From Bryobacteraceae bacterium (GTDB taxonomy: Bacteria > Acidobacteriota > Terriglobia > Bryobacterales > Bryobacteraceae): 64,000 bases of DNA. Positions 43,328 to 52,024 of the stretch are shown in pieces; the stretch's first letter is position 1, and every line of letters starts with the position of its first letter. The DNA is taken from contig JAWKHH010000004.1 in NCBI GenBank assembly GCA_041394945.1, forward strand, positions 992,001-1,056,000, read 5' to 3'. Under the pieces are notes generated by a model, which did no database searches, was not told the origin of the DNA, and worked only from the letters and a program-made list of their open reading frames with translations. The position numbers and the translations under genes were made by a program.

Positions 43328-43347
43328 TGTACTCGTACAGCGTACGA
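43328..43347. promoter_or_regulatory. GTAC palindromic site upstream of the antiporter
   Basis: This 20-base stretch contains two overlapping inverted repeats, TGTAC-TC-GTACA and TCGTAC-AGC-GTACGA. It lies 10 bases upstream of the antiporter Shine-Dalgarno and in the divergent space before the TPR gene. Such clustered half-sites suggest a dimeric regulator operator, but no regulator gene is nearby and the match is by eye. Confidence 0.35.
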
Positions 43348-43439
43348 AGATAAGACGAACAATGAGTATAGCGCGGGGCGAATTCCCACCTTCGTGATTG
43401 CTCACGGCGTGGCTTCGCGGGTATCGTGGTAAGAGCACG

Positions 43440-44603
43440 GTGGATTTCCCTCGATTACGCAGCTTTCTGCGCCAGCTAGGGCCGCGCGCACGCTTGTGGT
43501 CCGGCGGCCCCGGGAGTACGTACGCTCTCGTCACTGCTGCGTTCCTGTTGCTGCTGTCCATGGCCGGTTCCGTCACCACGCGCGCCCACCACATGCGTGA
43601 CGCTTTCGCCGAAGAGCACTACGCCGAAGGTCTCCGCGCCGAACGCGCCGGCAAGCGCGCCGAAGCGGAAGACCGGTTCCGCGCCGCCCTCGCCGTCTCC
43701 CGCGACCACCCGCCCTATCGCCTTGCCCTCGCCCGCGTCCTGCTCAATCAAAACCGCTGGGCCGAGGCCGAAAACCACCTCAAGGAACTCGCCGCCCTGG
43801 ACCCCACCAACGGCGAGATCAACCTCCTCCTCGCCCGCGCTCACCGCTCCGGCCGCCAGTTCGACTCCGCCGTCGCCGACTACCAGCGCGCTATCTACGG
43901 CTACTGGCCCCCCGACAAATCGGACCAACGCCTGCTCTCGCGCGGAGAGATGGTCGAGATGCTCGCCATCCGCGCCGAGACGTCCCCCGCCGCCGACCGT
44001 CCCGTCCTGTGGCGCCGCTTGATGCCGGAATTGATGCAGTGGCGCGACGAACTGCCCGCCGATTCGCCCTCTTTGCGCGAGGTTGCCCGTCTGTTCCAGG
44101 AGGCCGCCGCTCCAAACGAAGCGGTCGCCGTCTGGGAACGCCTCCGCGCCGCCAATCCCAAGGACGCATCCATCTCCGTCGGCCTCGCCAAGGCAAGGTT
44201 CGACGCCGGCGACTACGTGCAGGCCTTGGCCGCCTATCGCGATGCGCTCCGCCTCAACAGGAACCTCCCGTCCGCCCGCGATGGCTCCGAACTCACTGAG
44301 TCCATCGTGAATTCCGATCCAGCCGCGCGGCGTCTCTCCGCCCGCGAGCGCCTGGCGCGCGCCATCCGGCTCGTCGAGAGCGTCGCCGCCGAATACGATT
44401 CCTGCGAAGAGACGCCGGAGCTCCAGCAGGCGCGTCAGAAACTCGCCGAAATCCGCCGCCGCGGCACGCGCGATCAAACCGCCGACGAATGGATTGACCT
44501 TGCCGAAACCCTCTGGCGCCGCCGCGGCGCCGCGTGCGGATCGGTTCCCATGCACAATGCCGCGCTCCCCTACGTCTTCCGGCTCCTGGAGAAGGCCGGA
44601 TGA
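43440..44603 (+). CDS. TPR-repeat protein with N-terminal membrane segment
   Basis: A protein of about 387 residues with one hydrophobic helix (YALVTAAFLLLLSMAGS) near the N-terminus and TPR-type helical repeats after it: AEEHYAEGLRAERAGKRAEAEDRFRAAL, AEAENHLKELAALDPTNGEINLLLARAH, FDSAVADYQRAI, and later GDYVQALAAYRDALRLN. It is likely a membrane-anchored scaffold facing the periplasm or cytoplasm. GTG 43440 with AAGAG is my preferred start; TTG 43398 gives 14 more residues. The last codons overlap the ClC gene start (ATGA), so they are co-expressed. The partner is unknown. Confidence 0.72.
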   Translation: MDFPRLRSFLRQLGPRARLWSGGPGSTYALVTAAFLLLLSMAGSVTTRAHHMRDAFAEEHYAEGLRAERAGKRAEAEDRFRAALAVSRDHPPYRLALARVLLNQNRWAEAENHLKELAALDPTNGEINLLLARAHRSGRQFDSAVADYQRAIYGYWPPDKSDQRLLSRGEMVEMLAIRAETSPAADRPVLWRRLMPELMQWRDELPADSPSLREVARLFQEAAAPNEAVAVWERLRAANPKDASISVGLAKARFDAGDYVQALAAYRDALRLNRNLPSARDGSELTESIVNSDPAARRLSARERLARAIRLVESVAAEYDSCEETPELQQARQKLAEIRRRGTRDQTADEWIDLAETLWRRRGAACGSVPMHNAALPYVFRLLEKAG

Positions 44604-46360
44604 TCCGCAAGCTGGTCACCATGGCCCAGCGCGTCCGCCTCGGCGAGGCGCAGCGATTCATGCTGCTGTCCATGCTGATCGGCATTTTCGGCGGCCTCGT
44701 CGTGGTTTGCTTCCACGGCTGCATTGAGCTCATGACCTGGAGCATCCTCGGCGTGCCGGCCGGGGAGAACAAGATCGCCACCGTCCTCGGCCCCGGCCTC
44801 GGCGCGCTCATCGCCACCATGCTCGCTATGAAGGTGTTCAAGGGCGCGCAGGGCAGCGGCGTCAACCGCACCAAGGCGGCTCTCTATATATCCGATGGCG
44901 ACATCCCCTTCCGCACCGTCGTCGGCAAGTTCGTCGCCTGCACCATCTCCCTCGGCAGCGGCAACTCGCTCGGCCCCGAGGACCCCGCTCTCCAGATGGG
45001 CTCCGGCGTCGCCTCCGCGCTCGGGCGCATCTTCCAGCTCACCAAGGAGCAGATGCGCCTCATCGCCCCCATCGGCGCCGCCGCCGGAATCGCCGCCGCC
45101 TTCAACACTCCCATCATGGCGGTCCTGTTTGTCATTGAAGAGGTCATCGCCGCCTGGAACTCCGCCGTCCTCGGCTCCATCGTGCTTTCCTCGGTCGCCG
45201 CCGTCGTCGTGAGCCGTTCCTTCCTCGGCGACGAGCCCCTTTTCCGCGTCCCGGATTTCGCTTTTCGCCATACCTCGGAACTGCTCGTCTACGCCGGCAT
45301 CGGATTCGCCTGCGGTCTGCTCGCCTCGTTGTTCGTGCGCAACGTCGTGCGCATCAAGCAGCGCTTCAAGGAATTGCCCCACACCCTCCGGCTCGACGCC
45401 GGGAAGCCGCTGCTCGCGGGCGTGCTCGTCGGGCTGGTTGGCCTGATGCTACCCGAAACCCTCGGCGTCGGATACGAAGCCGTTGACGGCGCCATTCACA
45501 ACCGCTTCCCATGGCACATGCTGCTTGTGTTCGGCGTCGCCAAGCTGGTCGCCACCACCATCTGCTACACCGCCGGAATCCCCGGCGGGCTGTTCGCTCC
45601 CACGCTTTTCATCGGCGCCATGGTCGGCGGCGGCATCGGCGGTCTGGCCCAGCAATACTGGCCGCTGCACACAAGCCCCGCCACCGGATACGTGCTCGTC
45701 GGCATGGGCGCGTTCTTCGCCGGCGTATTTCGCGCGCCCATGACGTCGATCTTCATGGTCTTCGAAGTCAGCGCCAGCTACAAAGCCATCCTTCCAGTGA
45801 TGGTCGCCAACACCATCGCCTATCTCACCTCGCGCCAGCTCTACCGCCGCGCGTTCTTCGATCAACTGGCCAAGCTCGAAGGCCTCGAACTGCCGTCGCA
45901 CGAAGCGCAGCGCGAGCAGCGGACCCTCCGCGTCGAAGACGCCATGAGCATCGAGCCCGACGTGGAACTCACACCGGAAACCACCATCGCCTATGCCCGC
46001 GAGGTCGCCGGAAAGACGCAGGGCGAATGGTTCCTCTCGCACGACTCGGTGCGGGAATGGCGCTTGATCGCCAAGAAAGACCTCGCGCCGGATGCCGTCA
46101 ACCGACGCGTCAGGCTCGGCGAACTCGATGGCATCGAGGTTCCGCATATCTTCCCGGATCAGGCCCTCCATGCCACGCTCCGCCGCCTCGGATCAGCCCC
46201 GATTCTTCCCGTGGTAAGCCGTGAGAACGCGGCCAAGCTGCTCGGCGTCATGGATCTCCGTCGTGCGATGGACGCCTATGGCGTCGACCTCGACAAGGTC
46301 GCCGCCGACGGCCACGAACCGGAGCCGGCCCCCGAGACCTCGGATCCGGTTCAATCCTGA
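44600..46360 (+). CDS. ClC-family chloride channel/transporter with CBS-like tail
   Basis: A 586-residue ClC-type protein. Recognisable signature regions are GSGVNRTK (position of the canonical GSGIP), LGPEDPALQMGSG (position of GREGP, glutamate kept) and GIPGGLFAPTLFIGAMVGGG (the GxFxP motif). Helices run from about residue 15 to 420. A C-terminal region from about residue 460 with VEDAMSIEPDVEL and APILPVVSRENAAKLLGVMDLRRAM resembles a CBS pair. It should move chloride or another anion, possibly coupled to protons. The gating glutamate is present while the GSGIP signature is altered, so anion selectivity is uncertain. It overlaps the TPR gene (ATGA). Confidence 0.9.
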   Translation: MIRKLVTMAQRVRLGEAQRFMLLSMLIGIFGGLVVVCFHGCIELMTWSILGVPAGENKIATVLGPGLGALIATMLAMKVFKGAQGSGVNRTKAALYISDGDIPFRTVVGKFVACTISLGSGNSLGPEDPALQMGSGVASALGRIFQLTKEQMRLIAPIGAAAGIAAAFNTPIMAVLFVIEEVIAAWNSAVLGSIVLSSVAAVVVSRSFLGDEPLFRVPDFAFRHTSELLVYAGIGFACGLLASLFVRNVVRIKQRFKELPHTLRLDAGKPLLAGVLVGLVGLMLPETLGVGYEAVDGAIHNRFPWHMLLVFGVAKLVATTICYTAGIPGGLFAPTLFIGAMVGGGIGGLAQQYWPLHTSPATGYVLVGMGAFFAGVFRAPMTSIFMVFEVSASYKAILPVMVANTIAYLTSRQLYRRAFFDQLAKLEGLELPSHEAQREQRTLRVEDAMSIEPDVELTPETTIAYAREVAGKTQGEWFLSHDSVREWRLIAKKDLAPDAVNRRVRLGELDGIEVPHIFPDQALHATLRRLGSAPILPVVSRENAAKLLGVMDLRRAMDAYGVDLDKVAADGHEPEPAPETSDPVQS

Positions 46361-46396
46361 TCGAAATCGCTGGCCGGCCGGCGCCGCGAGTCCCTT

Positions 46397-46413
46397 ATAG
46401 CCGGAACGGCTAT
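46397..46413 (+). promoter_or_regulatory. Short inverted repeat upstream of the TIGR00300 gene
   Basis: ATAGCCG-GAA-CGGCTAT is a perfect seven-base inverted repeat ending 14 bases before ATG 46428. A second short repeat (TCCT-GAT-AGGA) follows, overlapping the ribosome-binding region. It could be an operator or a short hairpin at the end of the ClC gene. There is no T-run, so an intrinsic terminator is unlikely. Confidence 0.3.
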
Positions 46414-46427
46414 CCTGATAGGAATAC

Positions 46428-47648
46428 ATGCCTGTCAGCGAAACCGTAGAAGCCGAGGGTCACCTCATCGACTCTCACATCATGGAACGCATCTTCGACA
46501 CCGTCGTCGAGTACAACGGACGCTTCGAAGTCGAACGTTTCCACATCGGCCGCACCAACGCCGAACCCTCCCAACTCCGCCTTCGCGTCGAAACGCCGGA
46601 CCAGTCCGCCATGGACCGCATGGTCGCCCAACTCATCGGCCTCGGCTGCTCGCCCGTCGACACCGGCGACGCCGAACTCATGGCCGTTGAACGCGATTGC
46701 TGCGCCCCCGAGGATTTCTACTCCACCACCAACCACCGCACTCTCGTCCGGTTGAACGGAGCCTGGGTCACCGTCGACCCCCAGCGCATGGACGCCATGA
46801 TCGTCGTAACTGATGGCCGCGCCCATTGCCGCCGCCTACGCGATCTCCGCTCCGGTGACCGCGTGGTTGTCGGAATGCGCGGTATCCGCGTCATCCCCGA
46901 ATCGAAAGAACGCGATCGCCTCCACTTCGCCTTCATGGCCAACGGCATCTCCTCGGAGCGCCAGGTGGAAACCGCCGTCCGCGAAACCGCCACGCTCATC
47001 CGCACCACCCGCGAACAGGGTGTCAAGGTGATCGTCGTCGCCGGTCCCGTCGTCGTCCACACAGGCGGACAGAAACCCCTCTCGCGCCTCATCCGCGCCG
47101 GGCTCGTGGACGCTGTCCTCGGCGGCAACGCCCTCGCCGTGCACGACATCGAAAGCGCGCTCCTCGGTACATCCCTCGGTGTCCGCCAGAACGACGGCCG
47201 CCAGGAGGAACACGGCCACCGCAATCACATGCGCGCCATTAACGCCATCTATCATGCCGGCGGCATCCGCCCCGCCGTCGAGAGCGGAAAGCTCAAAGCC
47301 GGCGTCATGTACGAATGCGTGAAAGCCGGCGTCCCGTTCGTGCTCGCCGGAAGCCTTCGCGACGACGGGCCCCTCCCTGACACCATCACCGACATGAACC
47401 GCGCCCAGGACGCCTACGCCGAACAGTTGCAGGGCGCCGGACTCGTTATCTGCCTCGGCTCCATGCTCCACTCCATCGCCACCGGCAACATGCTCCCAAG
47501 CTGGGTGAAGATCGTCTGCGTCGATATCAACCCCGCCGTCGCCACCAAAGTCAGCGATCGCGGCACCGGACAGGCTGTAGGAGTCGTCACCGATGTCGGC
47601 CTGTTCCTGGAACTGCTCGAACGCCGCTTCGCCGAGGACCGCGCATGA
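46428..47648 (+). CDS. TIGR00300/LOR-SDH family protein (archaeal-type ornithine cyclodeaminase-like)
   Basis: A 406-residue protein of the LOR/SDH (TIGR00300) family. The N-terminal part (EAEGHLIDSHIMERIFDTVVEYNGRFEVERFHIGRTNAEPSQ) is the conserved LOR/SDH domain. The C-terminal part has HGHRNHMRAINAIYHAGGI, GVMYECVKAGVPFVLAGSLRDDGPLPDT and a Rossmann-like region ending VVTDVGLFLELL. Related proteins act as archaeal-type ornithine cyclodeaminase or as the C-terminal domain of cyanobacterial arginine-degrading enzymes. Ornithine to proline conversion would suit osmoprotection, but no activity is shown here. It overlaps queF by four bases. Confidence 0.85.
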   Translation: MPVSETVEAEGHLIDSHIMERIFDTVVEYNGRFEVERFHIGRTNAEPSQLRLRVETPDQSAMDRMVAQLIGLGCSPVDTGDAELMAVERDCCAPEDFYSTTNHRTLVRLNGAWVTVDPQRMDAMIVVTDGRAHCRRLRDLRSGDRVVVGMRGIRVIPESKERDRLHFAFMANGISSERQVETAVRETATLIRTTREQGVKVIVVAGPVVVHTGGQKPLSRLIRAGLVDAVLGGNALAVHDIESALLGTSLGVRQNDGRQEEHGHRNHMRAINAIYHAGGIRPAVESGKLKAGVMYECVKAGVPFVLAGSLRDDGPLPDTITDMNRAQDAYAEQLQGAGLVICLGSMLHSIATGNMLPSWVKIVCVDINPAVATKVSDRGTGQAVGVVTDVGLFLELLERRFAEDRA

Positions 47649-48043
47649 GCCGCAAGCGCGCTTACACGGAAACCCACGCCCGCGCCGGCATTGATGCGAA
47701 GCTCCCCAAGATCGATTGCTGGGAAAATCAGTATCCCGGCTACGAAATCACGATTTCCACCCCCGAGTTCACCTCCGTCTGCCCCAAGACCGGACTTCCC
47801 GATCACGGCGCCCTCACCCTCATCTACGTTCCCGGCAAATGGTGCCTCGAGCTGAAATCGTTAAAAATGTATCTGCTCGCTTACCGCAGCCTCGGCATCT
47901 TTCAGGAAAACGTAGTGAACCGCTTCCTCGCCGACGTGGTCAAGGCCTGCCAACCCGTCTCGGCCACCGTCGTCGGCGAGTTCACCCCGCGCGGCGGCGT
48001 CTATTCGAAGATCAAGGCGAGCTATGAGCAACCCAACGGCTGA
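47645..48043 (+). CDS. queF: NADPH-dependent 7-cyano-7-deazaguanine reductase (preQ1 synthase), type I
   Basis: A 132-residue type I (short) QueF that reduces preQ0 to preQ1 in queuosine biosynthesis. EFTSVCPKTGLPDHG contains the catalytic Cys46 and conserved Asp53. LELKSLKMYLLAYRSLGIFQENVVNRF carries the family E-[SL]-K-S-x-K-x-Y motif. The length fits the unimodular subfamily. It overlaps the upstream TIGR00300 gene by four bases and the downstream methyltransferase by 20, so it lies within an operon without other queuosine genes (queC, queD and queE are not present in the window). Confidence 0.97.
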   Translation: MSRKRAYTETHARAGIDAKLPKIDCWENQYPGYEITISTPEFTSVCPKTGLPDHGALTLIYVPGKWCLELKSLKMYLLAYRSLGIFQENVVNRFLADVVKACQPVSATVVGEFTPRGGVYSKIKASYEQPNG

Positions 48044-49370
48044 GCCCGTCGACGAACTCGCCGCCATTGTCGCGCAGATCCGCGAACGCGTTCGCGAGCG
48101 CCACGCAGCATCCGCCGGCGGCGTTTCCCTGCCGGACCTGCTCCCCATCCTCCACGCGCGCGACGCCGCGCAAGGGAAGGTCGCCTCCATCGGCCGCGTC
48201 AATCCGCGCGCCGGCGGCGTCGTCAATAGCCTCGTCCAATCCCTGAAGCGCTTCGTCTCGCGCGTCCTCGATTGGCACGTCCGCGAGCAGGTGGAGTTCA
48301 ACCAGGCCACGGTTTCGGCCATCGAAGCCATCCTCTACGCGCTCGAGGAAAACAACCGCCTCCTCGCCGGCATGGCTCGCTCTGCCGAACGCATGCGCGA
48401 CATCGAGTCCCACTTTGGCGCTTGGAAAGGCGAATGGGAACGCAGGCTCGCCGCCAACGAAACCCAGTTCCTCCGCGGGCTCGCCGATCTGCAAGCCTCC
48501 TATCACCACCGCGCCACGCTGATCGAGGGCGGCCACCGCGAGATGATCGCCGGCCAGCACCGCGAGTTCGAAGCCGCGCTCGCCAAGAGCGCCGCCGAGA
48601 TTCAACAGAAGCTCTGGGCCGACATGGAGCGCCTCCGGCTCGAGCACCGCGCCCTCATTCACGACGAACTCCGCCTGCTCCGCCAGAAGCCGTTCCGTCC
48701 GGAAAGCGCCGCCTCCGTGGTCGCCCCCGCCGCCGTTTCGCACGACGGTTGGACTTTCGCCGAAAAGTTCCGCGGCCCCGTCGAGTACGTCAAGAAGAAC
48801 CAGCGGTTCTATCTCGAACGATTCCGCGGCCGCTCTAACGTACTCGACCTCGGCTGCGGACGCGGCGAGTTCCTCGAATTGCTCCGCGACAACGATGTCC
48901 CCGCCCGAGGCGTCGACAGCGACCCCACTTCCGTCGCCCACTGCCAGCAAAACGGCCTCTCCGTCACCGAGGGCGACCTCTTCGCCTTCCTCGAAAACAC
49001 TCCCCCCGGCTCCCTTGACGGCATCTTCTGCTGCCAGGTTGTCGAGCACCTCCCGCGGAACCGCGTGTTCGAACTCGTCAAGCTCGCCCATTCGCGCCTC
49101 CAGCCCGGCGGCGTCCTCGCCATGGAAACACCCAACCCCGAGTCCCTCGCCATCTTCGCCACTCATTTCTACCTCGACCCCACGCACCAGCACCCGCTCC
49201 CGCCCGCCCTGCTCGCGTTCTACCTTACCGAAGCCGGTTTCGAAGTCGAAGTGAAGCGCCTCCAGCCGGCCATCGAGTCCATGCCCGAACTCGCCGAACT
49301 GCCCGAAGCCTTCCGCGAAAAGTTCTTCGGCGCGCTTGACTACGCGGTCCTCGGCGCTAGCGTCTCGTAG
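48024..49370 (+). CDS. SAM-dependent methyltransferase with long helical N-terminal region
   Basis: A 448-residue protein. The C-terminal 180 residues are a class I methyltransferase: VLDLGCGRGEFLELL (motif I at 273-287), EGDLFAFLENT, CCQVVEHLPRNRVFELV and GVLAMETPNPESLA. The first 250 residues are helical and Glu/Arg-rich (coiled-coil-like, ending before FAEKFRGPVEYVK) and do not contain a recognised domain. Similar two-part proteins occur beside glycosyltransferases and may cap or modify polysaccharide chains. Given the convergent large glycosyltransferase, polysaccharide methylation is my best guess. The 3' end overlaps that gene by 31 bases. Confidence 0.82.
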   Translation: MSNPTAEPVDELAAIVAQIRERVRERHAASAGGVSLPDLLPILHARDAAQGKVASIGRVNPRAGGVVNSLVQSLKRFVSRVLDWHVREQVEFNQATVSAIEAILYALEENNRLLAGMARSAERMRDIESHFGAWKGEWERRLAANETQFLRGLADLQASYHHRATLIEGGHREMIAGQHREFEAALAKSAAEIQQKLWADMERLRLEHRALIHDELRLLRQKPFRPESAASVVAPAAVSHDGWTFAEKFRGPVEYVKKNQRFYLERFRGRSNVLDLGCGRGEFLELLRDNDVPARGVDSDPTSVAHCQQNGLSVTEGDLFAFLENTPPGSLDGIFCCQVVEHLPRNRVFELVKLAHSRLQPGGVLAMETPNPESLAIFATHFYLDPTHQHPLPPALLAFYLTEAGFEVEVKRLQPAIESMPELAELPEAFREKFFGALDYAVLGASVS

Positions 49371-52024
49371 ACCGCCTTCTGCTGACGGCCGATCGCCTCC
49401 CACCCATAGCTCGATTCCACCGTCCGCCGCGCCTGCTCCTCGATGCGCCGCCGTTCCCCGGAATCGTTCAGGAGCCGCACCACCGCATCGGCGAACTCCT
49501 CCGCCTCGGTGGCCACCAACAAGTCGCGCCCGTCGACGAGGTCGTCCAGCCCGTTGATCCCGCCCGGCGTCGAAACGATCGCTTTGCCCATCGCCATCGC
49601 TTCCATGATCTTGATGTTGGTCCCGGCCGACGCAAGCAGCGGAGCCACCACCACCGCCGCCCGCCGGTACGCCACCCGCGGGTCCGATACGTAACTTTCC
49701 ATCTCGATACCCGGCCCATCGAGCGGTGGCTGCGCAGAGCCCGCGTACCGCTCCAGAAAATACTCCGGCCGCGACCCCGCGATGATGTGGAACGTGGCGT
49801 TCGTCCGTTCCCGCATCCGCGGCCACACCTGCCGGAGAAAGAAGTCGAGCGCCAGCAGATTCGGTAGATGCGCGAACGAACCGATGAAGAGAATCCGCCC
49901 CGGCTCGGGTTCCGATTCCGACGGAACGAACCGTTCCAGGTCCACACCGTTGGCCAGCGTCACTGCGTTCGCCCGCCCCACCTGCGCCCGGTCTTTTTCC
50001 GACATCGCCACCACCGTGTCCACGCGCGTCCACGCCTCCCGCTCGAAACGGACCCACCGCTCGTACTGCTGCCGCGTCTCCCAGTCCTCCCCCCGATCGA
50101 GCATCTGCTTGTAGAGATCGAGCGTGATGTCGTGCTCGACGAGCATCGTCTTCGCCGGCGCGCAGTCCGGCGCGTATAGCGCCATCTGCGTGAACTCGAG
50201 TTGCACCACTCCCGGCCGCCACTTCCGGATCGTCTGCCGCAGCGCCTCGCGAAACGCCGGCACGTCGAACTCCTCCACCACTTCCGGCCGCTCCGTCATC
50301 GGACGCAGATGATCGCCTTCGCGAACCACCAGCACCACCTCGCAGCAGAGCGCCAGGATCTCCGCCGGCGCCGGACCGGGCTCGTCCACGAAGCACACCA
50401 GGATCTGGTCGAACTCCTTCGCCGCCTGCCGCATCAGGTTGTACATCCGCACCGCGCCGCCATGCGAAAGCGGAAACGGAATGTACGGGCTCGCCACCAG
50501 AACCCGCGGACGGCCCCTCGCCGCGGCGCCCGGAAAAACACTCACATCGCCGCTCGTCAACGCCAGGAACGGCTCGCGCGGTTCCGGCTCATCGGCGGTG
50601 GTTCCAAGCGCGATCCGCCACGCCTGCCCAAGCGCGGCCATCGCCGCCGGGTCCGGGTCCATGCGCGCCGCCCGGTGATCGAGCCGGTCGATCGCCCGTT
50701 GCCACAGCCGCCGGAACGTCTCCGGCGCTCCCACCGATCGCGCGACGAACCGCAGGTAGTTGAGTTCCAATATCCCATCGAGCTCGGCTTGCGAGTAGTA
50801 CCGCGAAGTGGTCGAGCGGTGCCGATGCTCCAGCCGCGCGCCGGCCCGGAACACCGTCGGCCAGCCGTGCTGCCAGCCCCGGAATCCAAGGTCCAGGTCT
50901 TCCACATAGGCCGGCGCGTAGATCTCCTTCAACGCCCCGATCGCCCGCAGCTTTGCCGTATCGAACAGCGAACAGCCGCCGCTGCCGTAGAGCACGTAGG
51001 AGCCGTCCTCCCCTTCGATCGGAAGCTCGCACGTCACCGGAAAATCCTCCGGCTCTCGCTTTCGGGGCATCACCGCCTTGCCTGTCTCCTCCCGCCGTTG
51101 TCCCTCCGGAAAAAAGATTTGCGCCGTGGCGCAGAACAGATCGGGAACCTGATCGAATGCGGATACAAGCGGCCCGAAGAAGCCATCCTCGAGCACCATG
51201 TCGTTGTTGAGGAGCATCGTCCGCGAGTGCGCGGCGGCAACGATCCCGCGATTCACCGCCGCGGCGAACGAGAGCGGTTCCGCGGAAACAATCACCCGTG
51301 TGCCCGGATACGCCGACGCTAGCCACTCCGCCGTGCCGTCCCCGGACCCGTTATCGACGACGATCACCTCGGAGGCGAACGCCGCCAGTTCCCGCATCAA
51401 CCCCGGCATCAGCCGTTCCAGCAACTCCCGCCCGTTGCGCGAAGGAATCACTACCGAGATCCCCTCATGCAACGGCAGCGGCGTCACTGAGGCCACGCCG
51501 GCTCCCTGCGCCGCACGAATCCAACCCGCGGCCCGGGCCGCCGCCACCAGCACCGGCCGCGCGAACGCCTTCGGATGCCGCAGCCGCCACAGGAACGTGT
51601 ACGTTGCCCCGCCCGGCCGCATCTGCCACCGGACGAAGTTCTTCCCGCGCCACAAGACGTGTCGCGCGATCGTCCCCGCCGACCGGGGGCGCAACAGGAA
51701 ATGGTTCAAATCGTCGTTGAAGAAGACCGTGTTCGCCCCGCCGAGAATCGCCCCCAACGCCCGCAGCCGCCAGTAAGGCATGTTCGGTTGCAGCAGCAGC
51801 CCGGAGAACCGCACTGTTTTCCCCGCCAGGTGAAATCGCGCCAGCGCGAGGTTCTGCGAAAGCGTCCTCCCCGGATGATACGGAATGCGCGCCGCGCCCT
51901 CCACCGGAAACTCCGAGACCACGTACAGCGGCAGCTCCGGCGCCAGGTCCCGGACCTTCTCGACAAGCGAAGGAATGAGATCTTCCGATCCCGAAGCGAC
52001 GGCGACTAGAACGGGCTCGCTCAA
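49340..52024 (-). CDS. Two-domain glycosyltransferase, GT2 fused to GT4
   Basis: An 894-residue protein with three parts. Residues 1-185 show no domain I recognise and contain PYWRLRALGAILGGANTVFFNDD. A GT2 (GT-A) domain begins at 188 with GISVVIPSRNGRELLE, followed by EVIVVDNGSGDGT, LLNNDMVLEDG (the metal site) and YVEDLDLGFRGWQHG, the typical GT2 acceptor-loop region. From about 520 a GT4 (GT-B) domain reads VLVASPYIPFPLSHGGAVRMYNL, RILFIGSFAHLPN and SAGTNIKIMEAMAMGKAIVSTP. One chain may thus add two different sugars. Start TTG 52024 overlaps the upstream TGA (TTGA). It is convergent with the methyltransferase gene. Confidence 0.88.
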   Translation of the reverse strand: MSEPVLVAVASGSEDLIPSLVEKVRDLAPELPLYVVSEFPVEGAARIPYHPGRTLSQNLALARFHLAGKTVRFSGLLLQPNMPYWRLRALGAILGGANTVFFNDDLNHFLLRPRSAGTIARHVLWRGKNFVRWQMRPGGATYTFLWRLRHPKAFARPVLVAAARAAGWIRAAQGAGVASVTPLPLHEGISVVIPSRNGRELLERLMPGLMRELAAFASEVIVVDNGSGDGTAEWLASAYPGTRVIVSAEPLSFAAAVNRGIVAAAHSRTMLLNNDMVLEDGFFGPLVSAFDQVPDLFCATAQIFFPEGQRREETGKAVMPRKREPEDFPVTCELPIEGEDGSYVLYGSGGCSLFDTAKLRAIGALKEIYAPAYVEDLDLGFRGWQHGWPTVFRAGARLEHRHRSTTSRYYSQAELDGILELNYLRFVARSVGAPETFRRLWQRAIDRLDHRAARMDPDPAAMAALGQAWRIALGTTADEPEPREPFLALTSGDVSVFPGAAARGRPRVLVASPYIPFPLSHGGAVRMYNLMRQAAKEFDQILVCFVDEPGPAPAEILALCCEVVLVVREGDHLRPMTERPEVVEEFDVPAFREALRQTIRKWRPGVVQLEFTQMALYAPDCAPAKTMLVEHDITLDLYKQMLDRGEDWETRQQYERWVRFEREAWTRVDTVVAMSEKDRAQVGRANAVTLANGVDLERFVPSESEPEPGRILFIGSFAHLPNLLALDFFLRQVWPRMRERTNATFHIIAGSRPEYFLERYAGSAQPPLDGPGIEMESYVSDPRVAYRRAAVVVAPLLASAGTNIKIMEAMAMGKAIVSTPGGINGLDDLVDGRDLLVATEAEEFADAVVRLLNDSGERRRIEEQARRTVESSYGWEAIGRQQKAVYETLAPRTA

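Noticed and set aside
48012..50396. A 794-codon open frame on the minus strand.
   Set aside because: It runs antisense to the methyltransferase gene and in another frame over the glycosyltransferase fusion, with repetitive Gly/Ala/Arg composition and no motifs.
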